From contig JBFIHA010000006.1 of assembly GCA_041602035.1 (NCBI GenBank), forward strand, positions 112,106-176,105: 64,000 nt of DNA, given 5' to 3'. Shown here piece by piece: positions 1 to 8,675 of this stretch (the first letter of the stretch is position 1; each line of letters starts with the position of its first letter). A program made the position numbers and the translations under genes. Below the pieces are notes generated by a model. The model worked only from the letters and a program-made list of their open reading frames with translations. It made no database searches and was not told where the DNA came from. This DNA comes from JAOTVV01 sp041602035 (GTDB lineage: Bacteria > Gemmatimonadota > Gemmatimonadetes > Gemmatimonadales > GWC2-71-9).

Positions 1-612
1 CTCGAACGCCAGTCCCTCCCGCACGGTCATCACGGCGATACCGTGGCGTCCGATCGGGCCACTCACCAGCACGGCGTCACCCGCCCGCGCGCGGTCGGGC
101 GCCGGCATGAACGCAGGGTCCACCTCACCCACGCCCGTCGTGTTGATGAATACGCCGTCTGCCTTGCCTCGTTCGACGACCTTCGTATCGCCGGTGATGA
201 TGACGACGCCCGCGTCATTGGCCGTCCGCGCCATTGCCGCCAGAATCCGATCCAGGGTCACGATGTCCAGTCCCTCTTCGAGGACGAACCCGGCCGTGAG
301 GTACCTGGGTCGCGCGCCCATCATGGCGAGATCGTTCAGGGTACCGTGCACGGCGAGGGTGCCGATGTTCCCACCCGGGAATTCGAGCGGTTGCACGACG
401 AAGGTGTCCGTGGACACGGCGAGCCGGTTCGTGGCCACGTCAACCACCGCCGCGTCGCCCAGTTTGGCGAGCGTGGGGTTGCCGAAATGCGGGAGGAAGT
501 GCTCGGCGAGAAGGGCGGCACTCATCTTCCCACCGGAGCCATGGCCCAGCTGAATCTGGCGATACACACCGTGGGGGACCGGGCAGCTCGGACCTTCGGA
601 CAGGGCTGTCAC
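1..612 (-). CDS. hypE: Hydrogenase maturation protein HypE (C-terminus beyond window)
   Basis: HypE dehydrates the thiocarbamate made by HypF to give the cyanide ligands of the [NiFe] active site. The visible 204 codons give the HypE N-terminal half: a CPVP segment, then GHGSGGKMS, LGDAAVV, a GTLNDLAMMGA segment and GPIGRHGIAVM. The start is GTG at 612. The ATG two bases upstream is in another frame and meets a stop at once, so GTG is the only sensible start. It begins one base after the hypD stop, implying translational coupling. The gene runs off the left edge, so the C-terminal Cys that carries the cyanyl group cannot be checked. The identification is secure. Confidence 0.95.
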   Translation of the reverse strand, partial: MTALSEGPSCPVPHGVYRQIQLGHGSGGKMSAALLAEHFLPHFGNPTLAKLGDAAVVDVATNRLAVSTDTFVVQPLEFPGGNIGTLAVHGTLNDLAMMGARPRYLTAGFVLEEGLDIVTLDRILAAMARTANDAGVVIITGDTKVVERGKADGVFINTTGVGEVDPAFMPAPDRARAGDAVLVSGPIGRHGIAVMTVREGLAFE

Positions 613-613
613 A

Positions 614-1720
614 TCAGGCTTTGGCTGCGGCACTCCGGATGCGACCGTAGTTGAAATACGCAGCACAGGCGCCCTCCGACGACACCATCGGTGCGCCGAG
701 TGGCCGCTCGGGCGTGCACAGCGTGCCGAATGCCGGACACTCGTGAGGTTTCATCTTGCCCCGGAGCACATCCCCGGCGTGACACTCCTCGGGTTCCGTA
801 GCCGTCACGACCGAGACGCCGAACTTCTGCTCGGCATCGAACGCCGCGAATTCTCCCCGCAGGCCGAGTCCACTCGACGGGATCATGCCCACACCGCGCC
901 ACTGCCGATCGACCAGCCGAAACACCTTGCCGATCACGGTTTGCGCCGGTCGATTGCCTTCGCGCCGCACGGATCGTACGTACTGGTTCTCCACCTCGTG
1001 CCGACCCTCCTCGAGCTGCCTCACCGCCATCAAGATCCCTTCCAGGAGGTCGAGGGGCTCAAAGCCCGTTACGACGATGGGGACGCCGTATGTCGCGGCC
1101 AGCGGCTCGTATTCCGTCCACCCCATGACGGTGCACACGTGACCCGCTGCCAGAAACCCCTGCACGCGGTTGTCCGGGGACGCGAGGAGTGCGGTCATGG
1201 CTGGCGGAACGGTCACGTGGGAGACCAGCACACTGAAGTTGGTCACCCCGAGTTGCTTGGCGCGCCACACCGCCATCGCGTTGGCCGGTGCGGTGGTCTC
1301 GAACCCGACGGCGAAAAACACGACTTCCTTGTCCGGGTGCGCCCGCGCCAGCTCCAACGCATCGAGCGGGGAATAGACGATGCGTACGTCACCGCCGTTC
1401 GCCCGGACTTGAAACAGGTCCGACTCGCTACCCGGCACGCGCAGCATGTCGCCGAACGAGGTGAAGATCACGTTGGGGCGCGCCGCCAGGTGGAGGGCGC
1501 GATCAATCTGCTCCAGCGGCGTCACACACACGGGACACCCCGGCCCGTGGATCATCTCGACCGCATCCTGCAGCAGCTCGTCGATCCCCTGCTTCACGAG
1601 CGTGTGGGTTTGACCGCCACACACCTCCATCAGGACCCAGCGGCGCGATGCCGTGCTCCGAATCTGGTCGGCCAGCGACCGCGCGATCTTGGGATCCCGA
1701 TACTCGGAGAGGTATTTCAC
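614..1720 (-). CDS. hypD: Hydrogenase maturation protein HypD
   Basis: HypD is the iron-sulfur scaffold that, with HypC, assembles the Fe(CN)2CO unit of [NiFe] hydrogenases. At 368 residues it has family length. Visible motifs are MEVCGGQTHT near residue 33, HGPGCPVCV near residue 59, GFETTAP, and the C-terminal cluster-binding run ECHAGDVLRG, HECPAFG and SSEGACAAY. The ATG overlaps the hypC stop by 4 bases (ATGA type) and hypE begins one base after its stop, so it sits in the middle of the hyp operon. All expected cysteines are present. Cytoplasmic. Confidence 0.97.
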   Translation of the reverse strand: MKYLSEYRDPKIARSLADQIRSTASRRWVLMEVCGGQTHTLVKQGIDELLQDAVEMIHGPGCPVCVTPLEQIDRALHLAARPNVIFTSFGDMLRVPGSESDLFQVRANGGDVRIVYSPLDALELARAHPDKEVVFFAVGFETTAPANAMAVWRAKQLGVTNFSVLVSHVTVPPAMTALLASPDNRVQGFLAAGHVCTVMGWTEYEPLAATYGVPIVVTGFEPLDLLEGILMAVRQLEEGRHEVENQYVRSVRREGNRPAQTVIGKVFRLVDRQWRGVGMIPSSGLGLRGEFAAFDAEQKFGVSVVTATEPEECHAGDVLRGKMKPHECPAFGTLCTPERPLGAPMVSSEGACAAYFNYGRIRSAAAKA

Positions 1721-2007
1721 TTCGCCGCCCCGCCCTCCATGCTGCGGTCGGCCACGTCGCCGAGCCAGTCGAGCTCGTCCAACTGGCTCATCTCCTTGAG
1801 AATCTCGAACGTCCGCTTGGCTTCATCCTCATCCACCTTCGATATCGCGAACCCGACGTGCACGATGGCGTAATCGCCCACCTGAACGTCCTCATCGAGG
1901 TACGCGAGACACACGTCACGCCGCACGCCGCCGAAGTCGATGGTCCCCATGCGGAGCCCCGCGTCGTCCTTGATCTCGACGATCCGTCCGGGAATACCGA
2001 GGCACAT
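1717..2007 (-). CDS. hypC: Hydrogenase maturation chaperone HypC
   Basis: HypC is the small chaperone that binds HypD and carries the iron unit to the large subunit precursor. The protein is 96 residues and begins MCLGIPGRIVEI, with the essential Cys2 directly after the initiator Met. An OB-fold-like core follows with DFGGVRRDVCLAYL and GDYAIVHVGFA. The C-terminal 30 residues are acidic and helical and slightly longer than in minimal HypC. The gene starts 9 bases after the hypF stop and overlaps hypD by 4 bases. It could equally be called HybG-like, since only one paralogue is seen here. Confidence 0.96.
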   Translation of the reverse strand: MCLGIPGRIVEIKDDAGLRMGTIDFGGVRRDVCLAYLDEDVQVGDYAIVHVGFAISKVDEDEAKRTFEILKEMSQLDELDWLGDVADRSMEGGAAK

Positions 2008-2016
2008 AGCTGGCTC

Positions 2017-4320
2017 CTACCTCTGTGAGTCGCGCGCGAGGACCGCGGCGGCCACGGCGGCCTGGCCGTAGCTGATGGCACCATCGTTGGGGCTGAGCGC
2101 CCGCGGCACCAGAACCTGCAGGCCCGCCGTGGTCAGACCCGACACCGTCCGATCCAACAGTCGAGCGTTCTGGAATACTCCCCCGCCCAATGCAACTTGA
2201 CCGATCGCCATTGACTCCGCCAGGCGGCACGCCACGTCCACCGTGGCCCGCGCCACCGCGTCATGGAAGCCGGCAGCCAGCTCCGCCACGCCGGCACCAT
2301 GGAGCGCTCGCTCGCCGAGGGCGACGAGGAGCGGGATCGGATCGAGCTCGAACCGGCCGTGTTCGACTTCGACCACCGTGAGCGGCAGCTCTACGCCTGC
2401 ATGCCGTCCGGCGAGGGCCTCCAACTCCATCGCGGCCTGACCTTCGTAGTGGCAGCGGTGGCGAGTGCCCAGCACCGCCGCAGCCGCATCGAACAGCCTA
2501 CCCATCGAGGAGGCGAGCGGCGCGTTGACCCTTCGCTCGATCTGCTGCTCGGCAATCACGCGCTCGGTCTCCGGGACCTCGGCAAAGGCCCGCGCGAACA
2601 CCGGGGCGACCTCGGGAACTAGTGATAGATACCCGAGCGCCACGCGCCACGGTTGTCGAGCCGCTAGATCACCGCCCGGCAGGGGGACGTAGCGAAGCTG
2701 ACACCGGCGCTCATAGCTCACGAGGTCGGCAACCAGGATCTCTGCTCCCCACACGGCCTCATCGTCACCGAACCCCGTCCCATCATATGCAATGCCGATC
2801 ACGGGGCGCGTGACGCCGTGCTCGGCGGCCACCGCCGCGACATGAGCGTGATGATGCTGCACCGAGAGTGGCTCCCCCAAGCCGGCCTCCGCCGCCACTC
2901 TCGTCGACAGGTAGCCCGGATGGCGATCGCAGACTACGAGCTCGGGCTCGATGCGGAACAGGGTACCGAGCAGCCGAACCGACGCCGTGAAGTGCTTCAG
3001 CGTCTCGAGATTCTCGAGGTCGCCAATGTGCTGGCTCACATAGGCCGCCGCGCCGTGCGCCAGCGTGAACGTGTTCTTCAGGTGCGGTCCGACGGCCAGG
3101 ACCGGTCGAGGCACCGGAATGGGCAGCGGGATTGGGAGCGGGGAGTAGCCCCGGGCACGCCGCAGGAGAATCGGACCATGCCCCGTCGGCCGCACGACCG
3201 AATCGTCGTACCGCGCGACGATCTCCCGATCATGCAGCAACAGGAGATCGGCGATGCCGCCGAGCCGCTGACGCGCGTCGTCGTTGGTTGTGGCGATCGG
3301 CTCCTCGCTCAGGTTACCGCTGGTCATCACGAGCGGCCGATCCACCAGCTCCAGCAGCAGATGATGGAGCGGGGTATAGGCCGTCATCACGCCGATGGTG
3401 TCGAGACCCGGTGCGACCGAGGGTGCGATGGGGCTCTCCCGATGCTGTCGCAGCAGCACGATGGGCCGCTCGGGCGACGTGAGGAGCCGCGCTTCCTCCG
3501 CACTCACCGTGCCGAGCCGCCGCCCCTCGGCAACGGTTCGGACCATGACGGCCAGTGGCTTCGTTTCCCGCGCTTTGCGATGCCTGAGCCGCCGCACGGC
3601 CTCGTCGTTGGTGGCATCGACGGCCAGGTGGAAGCCGCCGAGACCGCGAATCCCGACAATGCGGCCCGCCCGAAGCGCACCTGCCGCCGCGCCGAGCACG
3701 GCAGCAGCGTCGTCGGCGTCACCAGCGTCGCCTTCGAGCCAGATTCTCGGCCCGCAGGCTGGACAGGAGTTGCTCTCGGAGTGGTATCGCCGATCCCCCG
3801 GATCCCGGTACTCGGCAAGGCACGCGTCGCACTGCCGGAACACGCGCATCGAGGTTCGCTCGCGGTCGTAGGGCATCGCCTCGATCACCGTGAAGCGCGG
3901 TCCACAGTCCGTGCACGTAATGAACGGATAGTGATAGCGACGGTTCCTACGATCACCGAGCTCCGCGACGCAGGCGTCGCACATCGCGACGTCGGGGGAG
4001 ACCGGCTGGCGCCGATCTGGCTGATCCATCGAGGTGATGATGCGAAACGCCGCGTACTGGCCCGGCCGGCTGACCTGTACGTCGAGCCGATCGATCTTGG
4101 CCAGGGGTGGTGCCTCGGTATTGATGGCACCGACGAACGCGTCGAGTTGCTCACCTGTCCCTTCGACGGCGATCCGCACCTCACCGGCTTCGTTGCGGAC
4201 CCAGCCGGCGAGTCCATGTCGCATTGCCAAGCGATGGATGAATGGGCGGAACCCCACGCCCTGTACGACGCCGGTTACGGTGATCTCGAGCGCCGTCCGC
4301 TCCTGCGACTGCGTGGTCAC
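2017..4320 (-). CDS. hypF: Carbamoyltransferase HypF
   Basis: HypF transfers a carbamoyl group from carbamoyl phosphate to the HypE C-terminal Cys. All four expected modules are present in 767 residues: an acylphosphatase-like domain with VQGVGFRPF (residues 19-27), paired zinc fingers beginning CDAC (114-117) and continuing TCTDCGPRF and SCPACGP, a YrdC-like domain, and a C-terminal Kae1-like domain with VQHHHAHVAAV and GDDEAVWGAE. It overlaps hypB by 4 bases (ATGA). Length and motifs are ordinary for the family, with no sign of decay. Confidence 0.97.
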   Translation of the reverse strand: MTTQSQERTALEITVTGVVQGVGFRPFIHRLAMRHGLAGWVRNEAGEVRIAVEGTGEQLDAFVGAINTEAPPLAKIDRLDVQVSRPGQYAAFRIITSMDQPDRRQPVSPDVAMCDACVAELGDRRNRRYHYPFITCTDCGPRFTVIEAMPYDRERTSMRVFRQCDACLAEYRDPGDRRYHSESNSCPACGPRIWLEGDAGDADDAAAVLGAAAGALRAGRIVGIRGLGGFHLAVDATNDEAVRRLRHRKARETKPLAVMVRTVAEGRRLGTVSAEEARLLTSPERPIVLLRQHRESPIAPSVAPGLDTIGVMTAYTPLHHLLLELVDRPLVMTSGNLSEEPIATTNDDARQRLGGIADLLLLHDREIVARYDDSVVRPTGHGPILLRRARGYSPLPIPLPIPVPRPVLAVGPHLKNTFTLAHGAAAYVSQHIGDLENLETLKHFTASVRLLGTLFRIEPELVVCDRHPGYLSTRVAAEAGLGEPLSVQHHHAHVAAVAAEHGVTRPVIGIAYDGTGFGDDEAVWGAEILVADLVSYERRCQLRYVPLPGGDLAARQPWRVALGYLSLVPEVAPVFARAFAEVPETERVIAEQQIERRVNAPLASSMGRLFDAAAAVLGTRHRCHYEGQAAMELEALAGRHAGVELPLTVVEVEHGRFELDPIPLLVALGERALHGAGVAELAAGFHDAVARATVDVACRLAESMAIGQVALGGGVFQNARLLDRTVSGLTTAGLQVLVPRALSPNDGAISYGQAAVAAAVLARDSQR

Positions 4321-4988
4321 CGCGTGTGGGCGTCGCGGACCTGGCGCTTCAGGAGAGCGTACCAGTCATCCAGGCCCTCCCCCGAGTGGGCCGAGGTGCG
4401 GAAGAACGTGAGCCCGTCATGCACTTCTCGTGCGATCGCCTCCGCTCGCTCGATGTCGAACAAGACGTGGGGCAGCAGATCGACCTTGGTGAACACGGCG
4501 TAGCGCGACTGCTGAAACATCTTCGGGTATTTCGCCGGCTTGTCCTCACCCTCGGTCACCGAAAACAGTACGATCTTCGCCGTCTCCCCGAGATCCCAAT
4601 TCGCCGGGCAGACGAGGTTGCCGACGTTCTCGATGAAGAGCAGGTCGGTCGCCGCGAGATCGACGGCGTCGAGCGCCGTCTGCACCTGGCGCGCATCCAA
4701 GTGGCACGCACCCCCGGTCATGACAGCCTGGACCAGGCGGTTCGTGTGGGCGGCAAGGCGGTCGGCGTCGTTCTGGGTCTGTACATCGCCGGTCACGATG
4801 GCGATCCGCAGTTCCGTCCCCAGATCCTCCAGTGTCCGTTCAAGGAGCGTCGTCTTCCCCGAGCCTGGCGACGAAACGAGGTTGAAACATGCCACCCGGT
4901 GGTCGGAAAGCCGGCGGCGGACGGCGGCAGCCAGTTCATCGTTGCGCGCCATGACCCGCTCTCTAACGTCAATCGTGCGGACGGCCAT
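4317..4988 (-). CDS. hypB: Hydrogenase nickel incorporation GTPase HypB
   Basis: HypB is the GTPase that delivers nickel to the hydrogenase large subunit with HypA. The P-loop SPGSGKTT is at residues 40-47. The G-domain metal site is present as GGACHLDA (Cys95-His96), with the partner Cys127 in GNLVCPAN. In 223 residues there is no His-rich stretch and no N-terminal CxxCGC high-affinity nickel motif, so this is a minimal regulatory-type HypB. It overlaps the hypA 3' end by 20 bases and hypF by 4. The lack of a nickel-storage segment is notable beside the shortened HypA. Confidence 0.96.
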   Translation of the reverse strand: MAVRTIDVRERVMARNDELAAAVRRRLSDHRVACFNLVSSPGSGKTTLLERTLEDLGTELRIAIVTGDVQTQNDADRLAAHTNRLVQAVMTGGACHLDARQVQTALDAVDLAATDLLFIENVGNLVCPANWDLGETAKIVLFSVTEGEDKPAKYPKMFQQSRYAVFTKVDLLPHVLFDIERAEAIAREVHDGLTFFRTSAHSGEGLDDWYALLKRQVRDAHTR

Positions 4989-5229
4989 CGTCGACCTCCA
5001 AATAGCTCACCCGGAGTACGTCCCCTGCCACACGGGCAATCACGGGTCGCGCCGCTTTGAAGGGGGGACTCGTGAGCAGGGTCTCGAGCCAGAACTCGAG
5101 GCTGTCGGCCTCGACGCCGGCACCATCACCGACTTCCAACCCGACCTCCACGATATTCGCGACCTGCTCCCGCGGAACATGCCGCTCCGCTATCGCGCAG
5201 ACTTCGAGCGCCAGGCTCATCTCGTGCAT
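4969..5229 (-). CDS. hypA: Short HypA-like nickel chaperone without zinc ribbon
   Basis: HypA normally binds nickel through an N-terminal MHE motif and zinc through two CxxC pairs. This 86-residue product starts MHEMSLALEV and keeps the N-terminal domain (IVEVGLEVGDGAGVE, SLEFWLETL). It then passes directly from SPPFKAARPVIARV to the C-terminal strand LRVSYLEVDDG. The roughly 30-residue zinc ribbon with four Cys is absent; the only Cys is Cys11. The reading frame is open and the ending resembles the HypA C-terminus, so this is a clean internal shortening rather than a frameshift. No strong SD is seen. Position before hypB supports the name. Confidence 0.82.
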   Translation of the reverse strand: MHEMSLALEVCAIAERHVPREQVANIVEVGLEVGDGAGVEADSLEFWLETLLTSPPFKAARPVIARVAGDVLRVSYLEVDDGRPHD

Positions 5230-5352
5230 GGACGATCGTCAGGGGGACGTGTCTACGGGCGTGCCCGGTGCCCCCATGCCTCCAGTCGTTCAATGATAGG
5301 GGTGACGAGGGAGCCGACGCCATCCCACGACCAGGCGCCTCGCCATGGTGGG

Positions 5353-5778
5353 TCAGTGCTCTCCGGTCTGCACCGCGACCGAAAGCACGTACGCAACCAG
5401 GTCCCACGTCTCGTCTTCGGTCAGCGCTTTCCACGCCGGCATGGGAGTGCCTCGGATTCCTTCTCGAATCACGAAGAACGTTCGGCGTGAAGTCATGCGT
5501 GCACGCCAAGTCGGGTCAGTGAAGTCGGCCGCTGGTACCGACAGATGGCGTCGGCGCCCCCGGCCGTCCGCCCGCTCACCGTGGCACAGAGCACAGTGGT
5601 CTTGGAACAGTGCTCGCCCTCGTCGCTGCGCCTCGGCGGAGGCGATCCTCAGTTCTGGGACGACGACCGTGCGATAGGCTGGAGGCACCCCCGAGTCGTC
5701 ACAGGCCCAGAGCCCGAGCAGCGCGATCCGTCCTACCACGGCGACCACCGGCGCCATCCGTCTTACGGAGGAGCCCAT
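5353..5778 (-). CDS. Exported mono-haem c-type cytochrome in the hydrogenase operon
   Basis: A 141-residue class I cytochrome c. The N-terminus has a hydrophobic stretch ending in a lipobox-like LWAC, so it may be a membrane-tethered lipoprotein. The haem site is CALCH near residue 62 and a plausible Met ligand lies in GTPMPAW near residue 113. The first ATG overlaps hyaD by 80 bases; a second Met seven codons in, or a later start, is possible. It lies between hyaD and hypA, so it is probably co-expressed with the hydrogenase and may accept electrons from its cytochrome b or small subunit. The electron-transfer role is inferred from position. Confidence 0.85.
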   Translation of the reverse strand: MGSSVRRMAPVVAVVGRIALLGLWACDDSGVPPAYRTVVVPELRIASAEAQRRGRALFQDHCALCHGERADGRGRRRHLSVPAADFTDPTWRARMTSRRTFFVIREGIRGTPMPAWKALTEDETWDLVAYVLSVAVQTGEH

Positions 5779-6256
5779 AGCCCAACCGATCTACCTCCTC
5801 GACGATCGCCTCCAATAGCCGCAGCATCTGCCGTTCGACGGCCGCCGAACGCGTCACCCGCACGTCTAACGACTCCGGAACCAACCCCAACAGGACGACA
5901 CGCCGAGGATAGGCATCCAGCCAGCGCAGCGCATCCAGCAGCTCGGCCACGCCGACCTGATGGCACGAGAGGCGGTTGCGCACCGCCGGGCCCACGTCAT
6001 CCCCGTCCAGGCGAACGAAGGAACCCGGGGGGTCTCCTGTCTGAATCGCATCGACCAACACGACGTCGTCGGTCGCCTGGAACTGTTCCAACAGTGCGAG
6101 ACCCAGGGTCCCGCCGTCCACAACCCGAACCGCCTCGGGCGTCTCAAACTGCTGTCGCAGCAACTCCACGGCCGCGACGCCGAGGCCGTCGTCGCCGCAC
6201 AGCACATTGCCCAGGCCAAGGATCAGAAGCGACCCGGAATCACGGTCGGAGGTCAT
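5699..6256 (-). CDS. hyaD: [NiFe] hydrogenase maturation endopeptidase
   Basis: This protease removes the C-terminal peptide of the large subunit after nickel insertion. The 185-residue product has LGLGNVLCGDDGLG, a GGTLG turn, VDAIQTG and SCHQVGVAELL, which supply the acidic and His nickel ligands of the HybD/HycI fold. The first ligand is Asp (GDDG), as in HycI, rather than the Glu (DEG) of HybD/HyaD. The C-terminal 25 residues are Gly/Arg-rich and overlap the cytochrome c start. It overlaps the cytochrome b gene by 4 bases. Its expected substrate is the hyaB product, whose tail follows DPCIACGVH. Confidence 0.93.
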   Translation of the reverse strand: MTSDRDSGSLLILGLGNVLCGDDGLGVAAVELLRQQFETPEAVRVVDGGTLGLALLEQFQATDDVVLVDAIQTGDPPGSFVRLDGDDVGPAVRNRLSCHQVGVAELLDALRWLDAYPRRVVLLGLVPESLDVRVTRSAAVERQMLRLLEAIVEEVDRLGYGLLRKTDGAGGRRGRTDRAARALGL

Positions 6257-6972
6257 CCTGCGCGATCACCCTCCTCCGCGGCAAGGTCCTCCGCCGATGC
6301 GAAGCGATACCCCGTGAACATCGAATCGATTGTCGCGTTCTTGGCCGACCGCGCGACCACGATCGCGGCGGATACGTGGTGCACCACAAAGGCCACCAGC
6401 AGCCACATGATCGTGTGATGCAGCCACCGTGCCGTCTGGGGCCCACCGAAGAGCGGCAGGAGGATCCCGAAAATCTTCATGGGGGAGCCCGCGCCAGCCT
6501 GAATCGAGAACATCGCATACCCGCTCAACGCCGCTGTGAGACACAGTATATAGACCAGGACGTACGTCAGCCCGGCCAGCGGGTTGTGGCCCACGAATCT
6601 CGGCGGGACGGGACGAAAGAAGAGGTAGAACTTGAACCACTCCCATGCGAGCTTCCAGCGACCGACGTTCGTCGGGATGAGCTGGTTCCACCGGGCGTAG
6701 CGATTCCCCATGAACATCCACGCGATCCGAGAGAGCTCGGACAAGGTGAACACGATTGCGGCGAAGAAGTGAATCGCCTGCACCGTCCCCATCACGAATT
6801 CCTGCCCGGCCGGGTCCGAGGCCACCATGAACGGATTACCGATGTAGTAGCCGGTCACCGCCAACACCACCAAAGCTGTGGCGATGAGCCAGTGGGTGAT
6901 CCGAACCGGGAGATCCCACACGTACACCCGAGTGAGTCCCCGGTCCACCGCAGCAGGCGCCGTCGCCGTCAT
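6253..6972 (-). CDS. hyaC: [NiFe] hydrogenase b-type cytochrome subunit
   Basis: Di-haem cytochrome b that anchors the hydrogenase and passes electrons to the quinone pool. In 239 residues there are four hydrophobic segments: ITHWLIATALVVLAVTGYY, an IHFFAAIVFTLSELSRIAW helix, a VLVYILCLTAALSGYAMF helix and a C-terminal HHTIMWLLVAFVVHH helix. His residues at helix ends fit bis-His haem ligation. The WDLPVRITHWL opening is characteristic of the family. It overlaps hyaB by 4 bases and hyaD by 4 bases. It would contact the C-terminal helix of the small subunit. Confidence 0.94.
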   Translation of the reverse strand: MTATAPAAVDRGLTRVYVWDLPVRITHWLIATALVVLAVTGYYIGNPFMVASDPAGQEFVMGTVQAIHFFAAIVFTLSELSRIAWMFMGNRYARWNQLIPTNVGRWKLAWEWFKFYLFFRPVPPRFVGHNPLAGLTYVLVYILCLTAALSGYAMFSIQAGAGSPMKIFGILLPLFGGPQTARWLHHTIMWLLVAFVVHHVSAAIVVARSAKNATIDSMFTGYRFASAEDLAAEEGDRAG

Positions 6973-8675
6973 CGGATCCTCACCCGTGCAAGCTCACGAC
7001 CGGTGCGGTCCACCACATGCACACCGCACGCGATGCATGGATCGAACGAGTGGACCGTCCGGAGGATCTCCAGCGGCTGCTCCGGATCTCTCACCGGTGT
7101 GCCGACAATCGCCTCTTCGTACGGACCACGTTGACCAGTGGCATCACGCGGTCCCGCGTTCCAGGTGCTCGGCACCACACACTGGTAGTTGGCGATTTCG
7201 CCGTTCACGATGTGCACCCAGTGACCAAGAGCGCCACGCGGGGCCTCATGGAACCCGGCGCCAGTGCACTCTTTCGGCCAACTCGACGGCTTCCACTTGG
7301 AGTTGTCGTGGATGGCCAGTTCGCCGCGACCCATGTTGTCGGCCAGCTCGTTGAGCCATCCCTCGAGCTTTTCGGCCAGGACCAGCGTTTCGATGCCCCG
7401 CGCAGCGACCCTGCCCAGCGTCGAGAACAGCGCCGCGGGGCCGACGCCGAGTTGTCCCAGCGCATACCCGACGAGCTCGCGGACACGTTCATGACCTGAC
7501 CCGTAGGCGACCAGCATCCGCGCCAATGGACCCACTTCCATGGGCAGACCATCGTAGCGCGGCGCTTTGAGCCAGCTGTACTTCCCGTCCGTGTCCAACC
7601 ACTCGTACGGCGGCTCGGGTCCCGTATAGCGAGGCTTGGTCTCGCCCTGCGATGGATGGAGCCCATCCTCATCACCGCCCTCGTACTCGAACCAGGAGTG
7701 CGTGACGTATTCGGTGATCTTCGCCGGATCGAGGGCTTCGACAGTGGAAAGATCCCGGTTCCTGATCACGCCGGACGGCAGGAACAACGGCGCGTTGGCG
7801 CCATCCGTTTCGGGGTATTCACCATATGCCAGGAAGTTGCCGACGCCTCCCCCATAGCTGGCCCATTCCTTGTAGAACGATGCCACCGCCAGCAGATCCG
7901 GGATGTAGACCTTCTCCACGAACACCAGCGCTTTGCGAATCAGTTCACGCATCGTGGAGATCGAGGTCATGTTGATCGACGCCTGTTTGTCGGGGTCGAT
8001 CGGCGTCGCCATTCCACCCACCAGGAAACTCTGCAGGTGCGGATTTTTCCCCCCGAGCACGGCGTGGATCTTGATGACCTCCCGTTGCCAGTCGAGGGCC
8101 TCGAGATAGTGCGCCACCGCCAACAGGTTCGCCTCGGGCGGCAACCGGTACGCTGGGTGTCCCCAGTAGGCGTTCGCGAATGGACCCAATTGACCGCGCT
8201 CCACGAACTTCTGTACCCGGTCCTTCACAGCGGTGAAATACTTGGTGCTGGAAAGCGGCCAGTCGGAAATCGACTCGGCCAGTCGTGACGTCGCCGCGGG
8301 ATTAGCCGAAAGGGCCGAGACGATGTCTACCCAGTCGAGGGCGTGGAGATGATAGAAGTGCACCACATGATCCTGCACCATCTGGGATGCCATGATCAGA
8401 TTACGCAGCAGACGGGCGTTCGGCGGCGGTTCAGCGCCGATCGCGTTCTCGACCGCACGGATCGACGTGATCGCGTGCACGGTGGTACAGACACCGCAGA
8501 TGCGCTGCGTGAATGCCCACGCGTCCCTCGGATCTCTGCCCTTCAGAATCAACTCGATACCGCGAAACATGGTGGCGGAGGACCAGGCGTTCTGCACCGT
8601 GCCGCCATCAACCTCTGCCTCGATGCGCAGGTGCCCCTCGATACGCGTGACGGGATCGATGACGATGCGGCTCAT
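6969..8675 (-). CDS. hyaB: [NiFe] hydrogenase large subunit, group 1
   Basis: The catalytic subunit carries the Ni-Fe(CN)2CO site. The L1 motif is RICGVC (Cys60, Cys63) and the L2 motif is DPCIACGVH near the C-terminus (Cys547, Cys550), followed by a 15-residue tail that the HyaD protease would remove. I chose ATG at 8675, giving 568 residues beginning MSRIVIDPVTRIEGH, because a strong GGAGG lies just upstream and the ATG overlaps the small-subunit stop by 4 bases. The frame stays open for another 670 bases upstream, but that stretch is antisense-phase noise inside hyaA. Expected in a membrane-bound, periplasm-facing uptake hydrogenase. Confidence 0.97.
   Translation of the reverse strand: MSRIVIDPVTRIEGHLRIEAEVDGGTVQNAWSSATMFRGIELILKGRDPRDAWAFTQRICGVCTTVHAITSIRAVENAIGAEPPPNARLLRNLIMASQMVQDHVVHFYHLHALDWVDIVSALSANPAATSRLAESISDWPLSSTKYFTAVKDRVQKFVERGQLGPFANAYWGHPAYRLPPEANLLAVAHYLEALDWQREVIKIHAVLGGKNPHLQSFLVGGMATPIDPDKQASINMTSISTMRELIRKALVFVEKVYIPDLLAVASFYKEWASYGGGVGNFLAYGEYPETDGANAPLFLPSGVIRNRDLSTVEALDPAKITEYVTHSWFEYEGGDEDGLHPSQGETKPRYTGPEPPYEWLDTDGKYSWLKAPRYDGLPMEVGPLARMLVAYGSGHERVRELVGYALGQLGVGPAALFSTLGRVAARGIETLVLAEKLEGWLNELADNMGRGELAIHDNSKWKPSSWPKECTGAGFHEAPRGALGHWVHIVNGEIANYQCVVPSTWNAGPRDATGQRGPYEEAIVGTPVRDPEQPLEILRTVHSFDPCIACGVHVVDRTGRELARVRIR

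Noticed and set aside
2818..4503. Long plus-strand open frame (561 codons) opposite hypF
   Set aside because: It is antisense to a well-supported hypF with all motifs. Its translation is Arg/His/Gly-rich with no recognisable domain.
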